Source: Rugalucina vietnamica (taxonomy: Eukaryota > Mollusca > Bivalvia > Lucinida > Lucinidae). Taken from it: a stretch of 64,000 bases of DNA. Within the stretch, counting starts at the first letter, position 1; each line of letters starts with the position of its first letter. The translations under genes were made by a program, and so were the position numbers. Below the pieces are notes generated by a model, which searched no databases, was not told where the DNA came from, and saw only the letters and a program-made list of their open reading frames with translations. This document shows positions 1-13,366 of the stretch, one piece after another. Location of the stretch: assembly GCA_964017185.1 (NCBI GenBank), contig OZ024880.1, positions 40,762,329 through 40,826,328 of the forward strand, read 5' to 3'.

Positions 1-545
1 GCCATTTTTCAGGTCTCAGGCTGCAATAGTCTCCAAAATATCCATTGTTTTCACCTTTCCCCATGTACAAGGCTATTTTTCCAAAACTGACCTTGCCGTA
101 AAATTGACTCCTCCGCCAGCAAGGTATAACCACGACCACCCCCTATTTCCATAGACAAACATTGTGTTTGTTTGTCTAACCCCCTTGTTGTCAAACCGCC
201 ATTGACCGTAAGCTAATGTGCTTATTTGAATGGTCAATATAAAACTAAATACTAAATGATGGGTGGTTTGACGGAGGACTCAATTAGGCAATGTCATCCT
301 AGGGACATCATTTGAGCAAACTACGATTGGCTGGATTCCCAGATACTACATATCAAGATTTGTGAAAATTGTCCTATCGGTTCTGGGTCTGGAAAAGAAG
401 ATTCTTGAGCATTTGTGAGCACGGCGGCTATGTTGAGCATAGATTCAGATTTCGCACATAAAATTTGTTCCCACTAAGCATGGAAGCTCCACATAAAATT
501 TAACTTTCATATGCCCAGTGATTTCTGAGAAAACTTTAAGCTATC
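1..545 (-). repeat. REP-1 interspersed repeat copy, minus orientation, split by MITE-1
   Basis: Degenerate copy of a dispersed repeat seen at least six times here. Its landmarks are a 'gaccttgccgtaaaa' block, a 'ggcggctatgttg' block (elsewhere 'ggcggccatcttgg') and an 'agctccacataaaatttaac' block in that order, which is the minus orientation relative to the full copy at 22677-24440. It has no coding potential. It is interrupted at 106-281 by a small terminal-inverted-repeat element. A short piece near 600-655 resembles bases 1-75 and may be a duplicated edge. Confidence 0.6.
106..281. mobile_element. MITE-1, 176 bp, flanked by AATT
   Basis: The ends are inverted: GACTCCTCCGCCA on the left and, read backwards, GAGTCCTCCGTCA on the right. 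The element is bounded on both sides by AATT (102-105 and 282-285), a plausible 4-bp target-site duplication. A second copy at 27186-27396 has the same ends and also AATT flanks. It holds no ORF, so it is non-autonomous. The superfamily is not determined. Confidence 0.8.
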
Positions 546-1087
546 ATTTTGATATTTAAATGACCTTAATTAAGTATACTCGTATACCTTGTTGTCTTTC
601 AAGTCTCAGGCTGAATATCTATTGCTTTCGCCTTTTCCAATGTAAAAGCCTATCATGTATGTATCCTGTTACGAGCAAGCGTAACAAGACAAGATAAACA
701 AATATGACCATAACATGTTTCCAGGTAACTGACTATTCCAGTAAAGGACAACCAACAAGTAAATGAATAAATAAATGATTTACGGGTACAAGTGCATAAA
801 TAAATCCTTGTCCCTCAAAATGTCAGTCAATCCTGTTTTCAAAATTCAAGTCCATATGAGCACAAGATATGTGTCCATACTTTATTTATTGTAATTCACA
901 GTAAATTCTGATCTGAACTAGTGAAACGAGAAAAATAAAACATTAACTGACTTCGAATTTCAGAATGCATGAGCCTGGACTGAGACCTGTGTATATATAC
1001 AGATCTGAGGAACCTTTTCCTACATTTCAGCAAGATTATATAATAAATTGTTCTCTAAAACAGAAAAGAACATGAAAAATGAACTTC
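546..1087. other. No gene recognised
   Basis: AT-rich sequence with many stops in all frames. Nothing recognised beyond a 600-655 stretch resembling the start of the window. Confidence 0.5.
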
Positions 1088-1728
1088 GGGCGTCAGACCC
1101 TATGATGGCCCCGACTTAAAGCTATTCATTTTAGTTGGTTGGGGCCGGAACTTCTTGTCTGTTGCTTGACCCACCGGGGTCCAACTGGTGTTTTTCTTTT
1201 GCTCCGGAGTTAGTAGGTTATTCGGCGCCCAGGGATCTCCATCGTCGGGCAGCTTACTCAATCTGTGAGCCCTGGTTTTTGACTCATCAGGATGTTTATC
1301 ATGGTTTATTTGTTTGTTCTTGATGGTTCATTGACTAGTTAGAGATTCACCACGAGGACCGAAGAACTAACTAAATGTTATGAACCACTGAGGGTGAGTT
1401 TATGGCCATGTAAAACCGGTTTAAGCCCGCCAGTAACTTTGTGTTACTGATCGTTCCAAGGCGATACTTCTGTGGCGGTTCTTTTTGGTTTATGTCTTGG
1501 TGTTTAAAATTTTTGTGCTGTTGGCGCCTTATGTATGTTTTCATATTTTAGTTAAGTTTAGGTAACTGAGTGGCCACCTACTGGGAAAATAGCTGCTCAT
1601 TCGGCTTACGATATGTTTTGTTGGTATAAGTACCTGATTGTTAGTTTGTTTTTTCCCACCTCGGTTTTTGGAGAGGGATTTTTTTCTGATTGCTCTTTTT
1701 CCTGATCTTTGCCTACTTGTACCTTTTT
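1088..1728 (+). mobile_element. PLE-A fragment: last RT codons plus 3' tail
   Basis: It begins in the last ten codons of the PLE reverse transcriptase (ASDPMMAPT then TAA) and runs through the complete ~620-bp non-coding tail to the shared end 'cctacttgtacctttt'. The sequence matches the tails at 41.07-41.7 kb and 57.78-58.4 kb in reverse complement. Being complete at the 3' end and cut at the 5' end is what target-primed reverse transcription produces. The 62-residue ORF inside is not a gene. Confidence 0.85.
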
Positions 1729-2650
1729 CAGAAAAACCTGGAAAGAAAAACTTCCCGAGGATTCAAGGGCCGAAATGACCACTGAGATTTAACCGAAGAA
1801 CACTGGAATGTTAGGGAACTATGCATCTTCTTAATTATATAATAGTGACAAAAATAATCAATGACGCACTTCTTTCAAGTTCAAAACTATAAAGCTATCT
1901 GACCAGTTTCGTATTGGAGATGGATGATTTTCAGAATATAGAATACCATGCTCTCTAGGTGTGATGGTTTGTGTCTATAATTTTTTTAAACTGGTACTCT
2001 TTGACATAATTTTGAGTTTTATTATACATGAAAGTTTCAGTTGAAATGAAATTCGAAACTAAAAGTTAACTCCGGATGTTGTGCTTGTTCAAGGGAGATA
2101 ATGCATATTGCTCTGTTTGTGACAGCTGATTTTGTGCTTTAAAAGTAAGTTGTTTTCAAAGAGGATTACTGAAAAAGTTTGGTGGTTATGGCCCACTTTG
2201 TTGTTGATTTTCTTGAAAGTGGCACATTGGTCTTTTTGTTCTGACAGATGTCAAAAGCTGGTGTTTTGCAGGTAACTTTCTATAGTTTGACAAAGTAAGG
2301 GATCCAGGCCATTTTGTATGTAAAAATAGTGGGTGGGGGGAGAGTACTAGACTGTCTTGTAGCTTTTATAAGGGTTCAGATTTATTCATGCTTTATTATT
2401 CTTTTTTGCATCATGTATGGAATAGTTATATGCAGGAGCATTGTAAATATCTTGACACAGTAGCATGGAATACACTTCTGAAAATCATAATCCCCAAATA
2501 CTCAAAATTGGCCGAAAGAATAGGCCCGTGCATCCTTAAATTCTAGAAACAAAAGAATTATATAATCAAGGTTACTTCCCTTCTATCATACTTGACAAGT
2601 AAAAGCTTAATAATTAATATTATTAAATCTGTCATATATATATATATAAC
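1729..2650. other. No gene recognised
   Basis: Unclassified AT-rich DNA. A short TA dinucleotide run lies at 2634-2649. Confidence 0.5.
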
Positions 2651-2994
2651 AATTCAAAATTGACCTTGCAGTAAAATGAGTCAAGGTCATCTGAACAAAG
2701 AATGATGAGCTGGAGTCCCTGATGCTACATACCAAGTTCCGTGGAAATCGGGCCAATCTGTTCTGGAGAAGATTTTTGAAGGTTTTATTACCATATATGG
2801 CCGTGGCGGCCATCTTGGTCATGTGACTAAGATCCCGTGAATAAACGTTCGTACCCCCTACCCATGAGGTCTCCACATAAAATTCCAACTTGATCGGCCG
2901 AGCGGTTTCAAAGAAGAAAATGTGGACGGACGGACGCCGGACCATGGCTATACTATAAGCTAACCTTGTTAGCCTAACGGCTCAGGTCAGCTAG
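2651..2994 (-). repeat. REP-1 copy with terminus
   Basis: Minus-orientation copy with the 'ggcggccatcttggtcatgt' core, the 'gatcggccgagcggtttca' block, the 'ggacggacggacgcc' block and the end 'ggctcaggtcagctag', which is the inverse of the element's 5' terminus at 22677. The 112-residue ORF across it is a repeat artefact. Confidence 0.75.
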
Positions 2995-3874
2995 TAAGTA
3001 AGGTTATCGCAAGGTCACGAGTTAAACAAAAATTACGAATTAATTCATAGGGCTTTTTGCTTGAGAAGCTTTTTGCTATTTATAGCCCTATCATATAAAA
3101 ATGTTACCCAAAGGGCACATTACGTCAAAATGTCGTCATATCAACGTCGATGACGTCGCATATCTATCTGACGTCATTCTGACGTCATGTGCCTGCTGGG
3201 TCAGTTACACAATAAAACCAATAATTGTAATTTCAGCATGTTTTATAGGCCTCTTTTTGGATGCTGAAATTCATCACCTTAACTAAGCCCTTCCCTATAT
3301 TTAAGGGAGGATTGTAATTCATTTTAGGCCCTGATGGTCATCTGGGACACGTATTGTTTAGGCCGTTTATACAAATCTTGATTTTTTTTATACAAACGTT
3401 TTTTAAACATACTTTTTTGGTGGTGTTGTTGTTGTTGTGTTTGTTTGTTTTTCATCATACACATGGTCCACATATTTTTTGCCTCAATTGGTCAAATTGT
3501 TTTATAGGAGATGTTTGAGCATTGTGGAAGACGACGAACGCCAGAGCATGCCTATCCTATAATTACACACACGAGATGAACTCAAAATCAAATGTCTATC
3601 TTCTGAACAATTATGACATGGGAACGTACAATGCAGTCAGTTGTATAATGCAATGTTAGGATTTTAAATGGTCTCTGGTAATTTTACTAGTTATATTTTT
3701 CATAATTAATCCCATTTTAACTAAAATGAGGAACATGTATATGAAATTTAAAAACCCTAGCATGCACCACTCAGAAATTTTAAAATTGTGTATCAGGCGC
3801 GCACACAGACACGCCCAAAGCAATATTCCTTCCCAATTCCAAAGATGATGGCATAATAAATCGGCTATCATGTA
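2995..3874. other. No gene recognised
   Basis: Unclassified. Contains a short GTT-rich run near 3422-3450 and repeated ACGTCA motifs at 3122-3190, but no supportable coding region. Confidence 0.5.
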
Positions 3875-4843
3875 CAGTGGACTCGACAATGGCGAACCAC
3901 TAAGAGGTCAAACGCAGTTATTTTAAATACGACCATGAGAATGTTATTCTATTTGGTACTCAGAACATCTTACATATCTCAGCTATACAGGAAAATAATA
4001 ATTTTAGTTCATTCAATTTCCTTATGGGAGATAACTCTGTTGATATGATACATCCCGCAGTAGACAATTGCGAACCAAACTCGACAATGGCGAATCAAAT
4101 AGTCTACAGCCCAAAAGAAACCATTTTAGAAGGTTATTTTTGCACACAAATGGTGCAATCATCATGCGAAACTAAATGGTGTTCGATAATGTTGTGTTAA
4201 TTTGCTTTGGTGCTTTATGTTCACTGTCAACAGCGAATTCCCCATCGGAAAGGTCAATTATTCCGGTTTAAACATGTCTTATTGCTTTAATGAATCAATG
4301 TAAGCCTAAATCAAGAGGGTTAAACCACGACTTGCACCAATATCACTTACGTCATTGACCAAACCAAATTGTTCCTGGGCGAGCCTTCCAAAGGTAGATT
4401 ATCAGTACTTTGTGCACATTCTTTTTACCACACAAAGTATGATTCGCCATTGTCGAATTTACATGTACATCTTTTCACGCTTATATCTACCTTCAATGTC
4501 AACACTTTTATCAAAAACATACATAATGTATAACTAGGGATAATAGGCATTAAAATAATGCAAAAATGGTTATAATAAAATGCTAAACACATTTTATCTG
4601 AACGGCTCTTTCCGCGGAACAATAAACTAGACATCTTTGTTAAGGGGTCAAGCGTTTCAGCAACCCTAATTTTATTGCCCGGTGGAATTTTGCCTACATT
4701 CTCCTACCAAACATCAAGGCATAGATGAAAGTAAATGACTGAGTTATATAATAGATAATATTTTGTCTTAGATTCAAGAAATTTTGCAATATCTTTACGA
4801 GTGATTCGCCATTGTCGATGATTCTCCATTGTCGAGTTAACTG
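3875..4843. mobile_element. pogo/Tc1-mariner-like non-autonomous element, 969 bp, TA-flanked
   Basis: The left end is CAGTGGACTCGACAATGGCG and the inverse of the right end is CAGTTAACTCGACAATGG. Both abut TA (3873-3874 and 4844-4845). A CAGT start with a TA target is characteristic of the Tc1/mariner/pogo superfamily, and the 'GACTCGACAATGGCGAA' style resembles pogo-group ends. The motif CGACAATGGCGAA recurs inside the element (about 4082-4095, and inverted at about 4441-4456 and 4803-4816), so the ends are internally repeated. No transposase ORF is present. Confidence 0.75.
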
Positions 4844-4850
4844 TATATCA

Positions 4851-5113
4851 CATTACGAAAACGCACCCATGTTTTATACAGAGTTTTCCTAACTTGTAAA
4901 AATTGAAAATTTCCATTCGAAAAATTTGGATATTTTTAATATTTTAGCTCAAAACATACATTGTGGGTACACGTTAGAACCGCCTCGCGAGTACCCACAA
5001 TGTATGTTTTGGATCAAAAATATGAAAATTAGATATACTCCTGCAAACCCGAGTTTTTCTATATTAAAGTGGGGTTTAAGGGGTATATATTGCACGGACG
5101 CGTTTTCCTGATG
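4851..5113 (+). mobile_element. MITE-3 copy, palindromic, 263 bp
   Basis: It starts CATTACGAAAAC and ends GTTTTCCTGATG, which are imperfect terminal inverted repeats. In the middle is a large inverted repeat around ACCGCCTCGCGAG, with arms reading 'acatacattgtgggtac' and its inverse. Other copies are at 7748, 13108, 17531, 27732 and 60935. It begins only 5 bp past the TA flank of the pogo-like element. Confidence 0.8.
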
Positions 5114-7004
5114 AAGAACTGAAACAAATTACAGCCATCACAGTACACCGGAAAAAGCGATGTGGGAATGTTGTCATGCAAAAAGTAGTTTTCGTTTTAG
5201 AAATCTTGAAACCAGATATCAAGTATAAGTGACAAGGGATAGTCCATATTCTTATAACAATACCAATCACTATCAAAACGATGAACACTGAAATGGACCG
5301 GAGTTGTTTCGTCATTAGATATTTTATTCCATTTCATTTCATTTATATATTGATTTATTCATTTATTTATATATTTATTGTTTTTGTTTTTTGTTTTGTT
5401 TTGTTTTAATGATTGCCAAAAATAAAAAGTTTATTCATATGTTTTTTCATTTAAAAATTATTCAAGGGCACAAACAAATATATTTTTATTTATTTATTTT
5501 TCTTCTTATTTTATTTTTTTTCTGTTTTTGTCGGGACGTTACCTTCATTTCCTGGGACTTCTTACTCTGAAAATGACCACCTATGTAAAAAAAAAAAAAG
5601 GCTTATATGTAGATTAATTGACTAAACCATTTTTGCCGGACGAGCTCAGACGTTCTAAGCGGATTCATAGCTGAACTGTATAAATAATATTAATGTAAAA
5701 TAATATTTCTTTTAGTCAAGCCCGCTCAGAAAAGCATTAATATTTTATTCCTCACAAGATATTACGTAAAAAAAAAATTAAAACAATTCGAAAATAAAAT
5801 AAATAATATTTTCAAACTGCTATAACAGCTTCCCCTCAAATTCTCTCAAAGTAACCAATCTCATTTTTCTTCTTGTCAGAAAACTCATTTCTTACACAAA
5901 CTGGTTTTTCACTTCAGATTCATCCGCGCAACAATATTGTTCATTTCGACAGACAAGTAGAGCGAAAGAAAAACACATTTATTATTCGCAGTATTATAAT
6001 ATCGTTTGAGCGACGAAGTTCTCTAATGTTAATGTTCGACCACACGCGTTTATTGTCCGGTGTCACACCGAGATTTTTAGTCATGTTCAATTTAGTAAAA
6101 AAATAAGTTCATATACATATATGTATACTAGTATGTAGTTGTATATTTTGGAGTACAATTATTAATTTATCTAAATATAATTATTGTTAAGATAAAGATT
6201 AACAAATTGCAGCACCCAAACCCATGCCTAATGAAATACTAATGACGGCTGATAAATATTAAATAGAATAGAAATATACAACATCATTTCGCGTAAAAGT
6301 AAATTGATAATTAATCACTAAACAGACATAACATTCCTACACGTATCTAAATTTTCGTTTTGAAATGAATGCAGAAATAAACAAATATAAAACATAAAAG
6401 ACTTTCTAAAACATATCCTTTCGCCTAACTCTGGCATTAAAGCATAACAGACACAAAGGAGTAATATATTCATTTGCGCGTTGTATTATGGACAGTAATA
6501 CGTTGGACTAGAGACTATTTATCATCATTAGAAGTCAACTCGGGTTTCCAGTATCACGTATAAACAAACATAAATTCATTCTCTGCTGAAAGACTATTTA
6601 CGATAACAACAATAATGCTTGTATATTATTTAGGCATTGACGGCTTGAGTTCAGCCCTTGTAAAGATCGGTGACATATCACTGAGATAGCTACTAACAGT
6701 GGCGACTCGTATTAGGCCCGCCCAAACAAGGCTTTTGATCGAGGTCTATCGCGTCTATGTATATGTTTGTCGATTACAAAAATGAACAAATGCATGTAAC
6801 TTTTCCATCCTCAGAAGTTGTTTATTTTTCATCACGATTGCTAATTTGGGTTTGGGCTACTGTTGTCAGGAAGGATTTATGCTTTCACGAAAAAAAATGG
6901 GATGCATTTTGAGGCATTTAGATAAGAAAAATAAAAACATTGAACTGGTCTGCAGAAATATTGATATGGAACAATAGTGAGAAATAAATGAGAGAAAACA
7001 CATA

Positions 7005-7051
<47 letters not shown>

Positions 7052-7747
7052 ACCCCAATATGAAATAAAACAAATCAATTTTGTTCTAGAAATACAAATG
7101 TACATGGTTCTTTCACACAAACGTTTTCCCGAAAATTTGTCGCGCGAGCATTATATGTCCGTGAAATAAGTGATCAGAACTGAATCCATTTTCGAATGAA
7201 ACAACAAGCGTTTTTAGAAGTCTTTCGCGTCTTTTTACGCGTCAAAATAAACCATTTTATAATTTATATGCATTCATAAATAAGACAATAAAAACAAAAA
7301 ATCATTCTTGAATTACCATTTAATGTAGATATGACTGAAATACATAAGACTATCCTACAATTTGCAACACGTGTTACCGTGACGCAGTTGTTAAAAATTA
7401 TCACATTTTATTTAACAAAATTCATAATAAAACGTGTGATACGAAAATAAAATAGCAACGAAAACATATCACCCGTTTTGCGAAAAAAAAAATCAAACAA
7501 ATCATAATGTATACCGTTCTGAGGACTGCAAGACGAAAAAATGCAGGGAATCAAGTTCTTGTTTGTATATAAACTATAAAGATTTAAGTATTAAGGACGT
7601 CATTCACTTCCATTTTGTGAATCAAATAAACAGACCTAGAGTGATTTTATTATGCGTATTTGACCGAATCCCGTAGCCTTTTACAAAATAAACACACGTA
7701 CAGTATGATGCAAACCCGATGCCAATATCTGAATATGCATATTATAT
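5114..7747. other. No gene recognised; AT-rich with simple repeats
   Basis: Very AT-rich non-coding DNA. A T-rich and TTTA-rich block covers 5335-5525. A 'gtcgggacgttaccttcat' piece at 5529-5547 resembles the 3' part of REP-2. An AAAT microsatellite is listed separately. ORFs here are short and unrecognisable. Confidence 0.5.
7004..7052. repeat. AAAT microsatellite
   Basis: About twelve uninterrupted AAAT units. Confidence 0.95.
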
Positions 7748-8026
7748 TGTAGTTAAAACATGTCAATGTAATGTATACCCCCTTATACCCCACTTTTATA
7801 TAGCAAAACTGGGGTATGCAGGGGTATACCTATTGTTCTTAATTTTGCTCCACAACATAGATTGTGGGTACTCGTTAGAACCGCCTCGCCGAGGCGGTTC
7901 TGACGTGTACCCACAATCTATGATTTGAGCAAAAATAAGAAAAATATCAAAATATTTCTACAGAAAATTTTCATTTTTTACAACTTTAAAAATCTCTGTA
8001 TATTGCATGGCCATGTTTTTGTAATG
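7748..8026 (-). mobile_element. MITE-3 copy, inverted
   Basis: Same family as 4851-5113, in opposite orientation. The central palindrome is intact (arms of CCGCCTCGCCGAGGCGG extending into 'tgtgggtac...gtacccaca'). It ends 'catggccatgtttttgtaat', the inverse of the family start. No coding capacity. Confidence 0.8.
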
Positions 8027-11000
8027 ATACAGACATCTTTTTACTGTGGTGTCGATACTTTTTCTGTGAAGCAATATCCAATTTTCGTATGCCTTTCCCA
8101 CACAATGTACGTCGACGTCTGTCGAACAACCGTTCTGCATATTACTTCAGAATTTAGTTATTCCGTTTACCGCTGAACAACATATCTATCACAACTGAAC
8201 ACTTATTCTCTGCATGTATACATTTCGTATGTGCAGGAAATACAATCTAAACCATTTCGTGCACTATTCCTGAACATTTTACAAGAAATTTCTAATCCTC
8301 AACCAAAACAAGTTACCCCTGAAGAGAAAATTCACCGAATAAGAAGCAGATGGCTGCTCCTCGAGTTTATATCTATAAGCAAGGAAGTTTTATGACCCCA
8401 CAAACCTTCTTCACTGCTGACCTAAGATGAAGAAAGTCATAAAATGTCTTTACTATCGCGATCATTATAGAAAATATTACCTTCCCCGCTTTCAAGCCCT
8501 AGTTTATTGAAACAACAAAATGTAACAAAATAGGTCGTTTCTGTAGCGATAAATTACAAGGCTCCTGTTGTAACGACCCAAATGTCTCTCACGTTCTAAA
8601 GAAAATGGCGGTTTTAACGCACCACCAAAGACGACAGTCGTTGTCAAATGTACATAAAATTCAAACAACTGCCAATAATTTTCTTCAAACCAAGGATGGG
8701 TTTGCTTGAATTAATGAAGTGGAATAGTTTATAGTTTTGGCATAGTCAGTAATTCACGTTAATTGTTTAGTCGGGTGAAAAGTTGGACACAATCGTCCTA
8801 TGCTATATCAAACCAAACACTGCCTTATAAAACACAAAGTATCAAGCTTGATAATCGTTCACTGCACATACATATCCTCCATATGTCCAAACTGAGACTT
8901 TTAATTTACACACAGTCCCAAATGAATTTTTGTGTTCATGAGTCCAAGATCCCCATAATTTGGTGTTCTGGTTGTAAGACCAGTGATTGAAAGGGCGCCT
9001 TTCAGGTTATGATTTTCAGATAATATACAACCAAAAAACAATCACTAAATCCATCAAGATAATAATAAAGTGTTGAAAACCCAAACACAAAATAAGAAAA
9101 GGCAACACAAAGAACACGATTTAATGAGTGACTAAATTTTGGAAGTTACTTCATAACTGTACAAGGCGACTGGTACAATCAGAATGCCTGCCCTATATGC
9201 CGAGATGGCAAACAAGTCACGATACAACATAACATACCGTTTAGGCTACTGAGCATCTCTTTCTGTAAATAAAATATAAAATATAAAGGTTTGATCCTTT
9301 GGAAGCAGAAAAACATTCAAAGGCTGCCACTGACTGACCCAAAACCGTAAAGCACAATGGGATGCAAACAGTACATAAACTGACAAGAGACACATGGGAC
9401 CATAAAAGAACCAAACGAAAGTTTGAACAAAGAACAAGAGGACCATCAGTAATGTCTGGCGAATCTACTTTCAGTCAAAGGCAACTGGACTGACCCAGAA
9501 ACAATCTACACAGTAACTAACTACCAGAAATAAACAAAGGATCTCATAGAAAAAATGCCTTAGTCCGTATTTGAACTTAACAACGACTAAATTTCGAATC
9601 AATGACATGTTAACATATGATCAATGCTACATGAAAATTCAAACAGAGTGGACCTAACATGAATTAGGCATTGCGTTTTGCGATCACAGTTCCCTTGGTT
9701 GACACTGGTTTTAAATACTTCTATATGAATGGCCTCTATATGAATAGTCTCAAGCCTGAAACAACCAGGTTCCGCATTGTCACGAAGAGGAAGTATCATC
9801 AGCGCCAATATTAATGTCACATCTTCCAATTACTAATTAAGCTATAACGCAAGATCAAAGCCAGGCCTTCAGACAAAGGATATCAAGTAGTATGATAAGC
9901 GAAGGATTTTTAACAGAATCCGCCGTATAATGGAAATTTTCATCAATGGAAAAAGAACTATAACCGATCATCATATTAAAGCCTGTGACAATTTCTCCCA
10001 TGTTTCCACGTCTTCTATAGAAGCTCTATTTGAATACATAAGAAGAAACATAGACGGGGAAACATGTAGGCAAGCATATTGTGAAGGAAAATGATATAAA
10101 AATGTATTGTGTGTATTAAATGATCCTCTTTCTACAAAGCCAACCAGAAGCTGAGTCCACAAGTATAAAGTAAAGCTCTCTCTCTCTCGCTCTCAAAAAA
10201 AAACAAAGAAAAGAAAAAAAGAAAAAAAAAACACTTTAGACTAGAATACTAGAAGGACAGCAACATAAAACTGTGCAGATATATAGGAAACAACCTATGG
10301 AAACGACAGTTCTTCTACACCTCATAAAACTCCTATTACAATAGTTAAAGATGAGATGAATGAACAAACAACGTCCACAGACAAATTCAACCCAGCTGGT
10401 AGAGCAAATAAGGTTCCAGAGCAAGGGACAGTACGCAAAAAAGTATTGCTGAGTCAGACTAGAAGCAACAATGTCATTATAGAAAGCTGGATGCATATGT
10501 AGTGTAATAATCGCGTATATAGGTACAAACTAGGAGAGTGAGAGATTTGTACAATAAACAATACGATAGAAAAAAACGGCTTTCAAAATGCACCATTCCA
10601 TAAAAACAACAACATTCAATCAAAGCAAGTCACTCCACAAAAATCAGAAGAAGCAACAATGCCGGGTTAGGTTTGCATGAGCCCTACTGCCAGAGAGAAA
10701 CACGAGGGTTGTTTTGAATTTGTAAAAGACATAGGACATCAAAAAATCAGTGACACAAATTTGTGTTGACACGGATACGAGAAAGAAAACCTGGAAAGAT
10801 AGGGGAGGGGGAGGATCGATCTGAGGCAACATCATGCCAGTCTTCCAGATGAGGTAAAAAGTGCTCAGACTATTGCCACCTTTCATAACAGATGTTTACA
10901 ATGGCTGATTGAGTGTGTATCTATTTATTATTATCTTACAAATATGATTTGCATGCAGATATACATATTTTTATTCTAGTATAAATAGTTGAGTTGCAAA

Positions 11001-11362
11001 TACATATTTATTCTACCCTAAGCATATGCTTTGCACATCCTAACTTGTCCTTAGTTTAAGTATTAATAATTGCAAATATTGTACTGCCTATTCCATACAA
11101 AGGAAATGATCTGTACATCTTGCCTTTTCTACATTTTGTTTCATTATAAATATATGTATATTCATAACAGTATAAACAATTGTGTTCACACCTTAACATC
11201 ATCAATGGAATACAACTTTGTCTGTTTTTGTATTTGTCTGTATTATAATGTTAATATGTATATACTGAGGGCATCAGAAATGGAACTGGAAGGTTTGGTT
11301 TTCTGGGAGCAATTTGACCCCTGCTCTCTTGGAGGTATGTACATTTTCGTATATATATTATA
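8027..11362. other. No gene recognised; mostly single-copy-looking upstream DNA
   Basis: About 3.3 kb without recognisable coding, RNA or transposon features. A CT/GA and poly-A low-complexity run is at 10174-10231. All ORFs are under 115 residues with no recognisable motifs. Being the largest repeat-poor block upstream of the Hox exon, it is a reasonable place to look for cis-regulatory elements, but I see no specific site. Confidence 0.45.
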
Positions 11363-12869
11363 CAGGTGCGTTCAGTTATTAATATACCCTTGCGATATTC
11401 AGAAATAAATTGACAACTTTTCTTGCTTTTGAACAGTCGTCACTGGCAAGAAATGGACAACTAAATACATTTGTTTATAAAATGTGTTAAGTATGAGTAT
11501 AAATTTTTACTCTGTATACAAAACTTCCAGATTTTGTGACGTTGTATGCCTAAATTGATTACATAACAGAACGAACCAAATTTTTTATAAAAATTTCGCT
11601 GATAATCGAGTTTCAAAGATTCCACAAGGAACCATGGTTAATTGAAATTATATTTATAATTTATGATAGAAAAACAATTTGTGTACTCAGGCTGAAAATT
11701 TTGTGTCTATATGAGCACTATGTACAATGTTACACCCTCATTTTCATTGTACATGTTAGAATTTCATGGTAAAGCTGTTGTTACAATATAAAACTAAGCA
11801 TGTCAGTGTTATTTTGCAAGGAACTAATATTTTACGACCAAAGCTTGCTAGGGAGTTCCTTCATGAGGTAAGCATGTCTTAAAGCACTGTGGAGTCACCT
11901 ATGGCTTTGTATTCTGCCAAAACGAGGGTTGGCATTTCATCATACAATAATTATTCATGTTTTGTTTTCTCGGCACAGAATACCATAGGGGACTGGTACT
12001 GAGAGGCTTTTATTGTTAGGCTATCTACAGCTCATCTTTGTGATGAGTCAAGGGAATCACAAGGACTTTCGAAGACAGACATCCCACTAATACCAATAAT
12101 GTGTTTTTCGGACTTAGGATAAATACAACGAACATTGCCTTGCATAATACGCATTCTTTATTGGCATGTTAATTTTCATCACTTAAACACTATAGAAGAT
12201 GTTTGAAATGCTAACCCACGTTCTGACAGAATACAAAGCCATGGGTGACTCCACAGTGCTTTAAGACATGCTTACCTCATGAAGGAACTCCCTAGCAAGC
12301 TTTGGTCGTAAAAACCTTTTGGTAGAATATTAGTTCCTTGACATGTTTACCTCGTGAAGAAACACACTTGCAAGCAAACCCGTCCTGGTAGAACATTAGT
12401 TTTCTTGCACAATACTCGACTGACATGCTGAGTTTTAAATTGTAACAACCGCTTTACCATGAAATTTTAAAATGTACAATGAATGAAAATCAGGGTGTAA
12501 TTTCGTAAATAGTGCTCATAAAGACACCATTTTCAGCCGTGGTACAAAAATGGTCAGTCTTTCATAAATTACAAATATAATTACAATCCATTAACCATGG
12601 TTCCTTGTAGAATCTTTGAAAGTCGAAAATCAGCGAATTATTTGTTAAAAATTTGGTTCCATATGTTATGTAATCAATTTAGGCATACACCATCACAAGA
12701 TCTGGAAGTTTTATATACAGAGTAAATATATATATTCATACCTAACAGATTATATAATCGAATTCATCCAGTTGTCCATTTCTTGCCAGTGACGATTGTT
12801 CATAAACAAGAAAAGTTGTCCATTAATTTCTGAATAACGCAGTGGTATATTAATAACTGAATGCACCTG
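11363..12869. mobile_element. FB-1: foldback transposon with ~0.6-kb inverted arms, TA-flanked
   Basis: The ends are CAGGTGCGTTCAGTTATTAA on the left and its near inverse on the right, each bordered by TA (11361-11362 and 12870-12871). The left arm runs to about 11940 and the right arm from about 12208. Matching inner blocks include 'aagcatgtcttaaagcactg' near 11870 and its inverse near 12262. The ~270-bp centre is non-coding. TA target and CAG start point to a Tc1/mariner-type non-autonomous element. The right arm carries an extra diverged internal duplication ('ggtagaatattagtt' and 'ggtagaacattagtt'). Confidence 0.8.
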
Positions 12870-13107
12870 TAGAACAAAGCTAAGACTTTCATATACATTT
12901 GTACCTGTATGTCACTTTATGACATGTCTTGGGGTGTGTTTTGTTTGTTAACTCAACATATCATCTTTATTTATTGTTAACATAACTGATATAAAATAGA
13001 AATGCAGCATGTCCTATGATGTATGAACTCCTTTTCTTAAGATTTGGAGACATTGCCTAAAGATATAATTTCATTTGTTATAAAATAAGAAGTTGTAAAA
13101 TGATAAA

Positions 13108-13359
13108 GATTACGAAAACATGCTCATGTAATATACAGATTTTTCCTAAGTTGTAAAAATCGAAACATTTCAGTAGAAAAATTTTGATATTTTTAGTTTT
13201 GCTCAAAACATAGATTGTATATTCACGTTAGAACTGCTACCCACAATGTATATTAAGGATAAAAATAAAAAAAAATAGGTATACCCCTGCAAAGCCCTGT
13301 TTTTCGATATAAAATGGGGTTTAAGGGGGTATACATTTCATGGACATGCTTTCCTGATG
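13108..13359 (+). mobile_element. MITE-3 copy
   Basis: It starts 'attacgaaaacatg' and ends 'catgctttcctgatg'. The central palindrome is partly deleted ('gttagaactgctacccac'). Confidence 0.75.
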
Positions 13360-13366
13360 GAAAGAT

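Noticed and set aside
5105..5130. CTGATGA...GAAAC, resembling a hammerhead ribozyme core (such ribozymes occur in PLEs).
   Set aside because: Stem II would be only two base pairs, and the sequence is the end of MITE-3 plus flank; other copies do not keep GAAAC.
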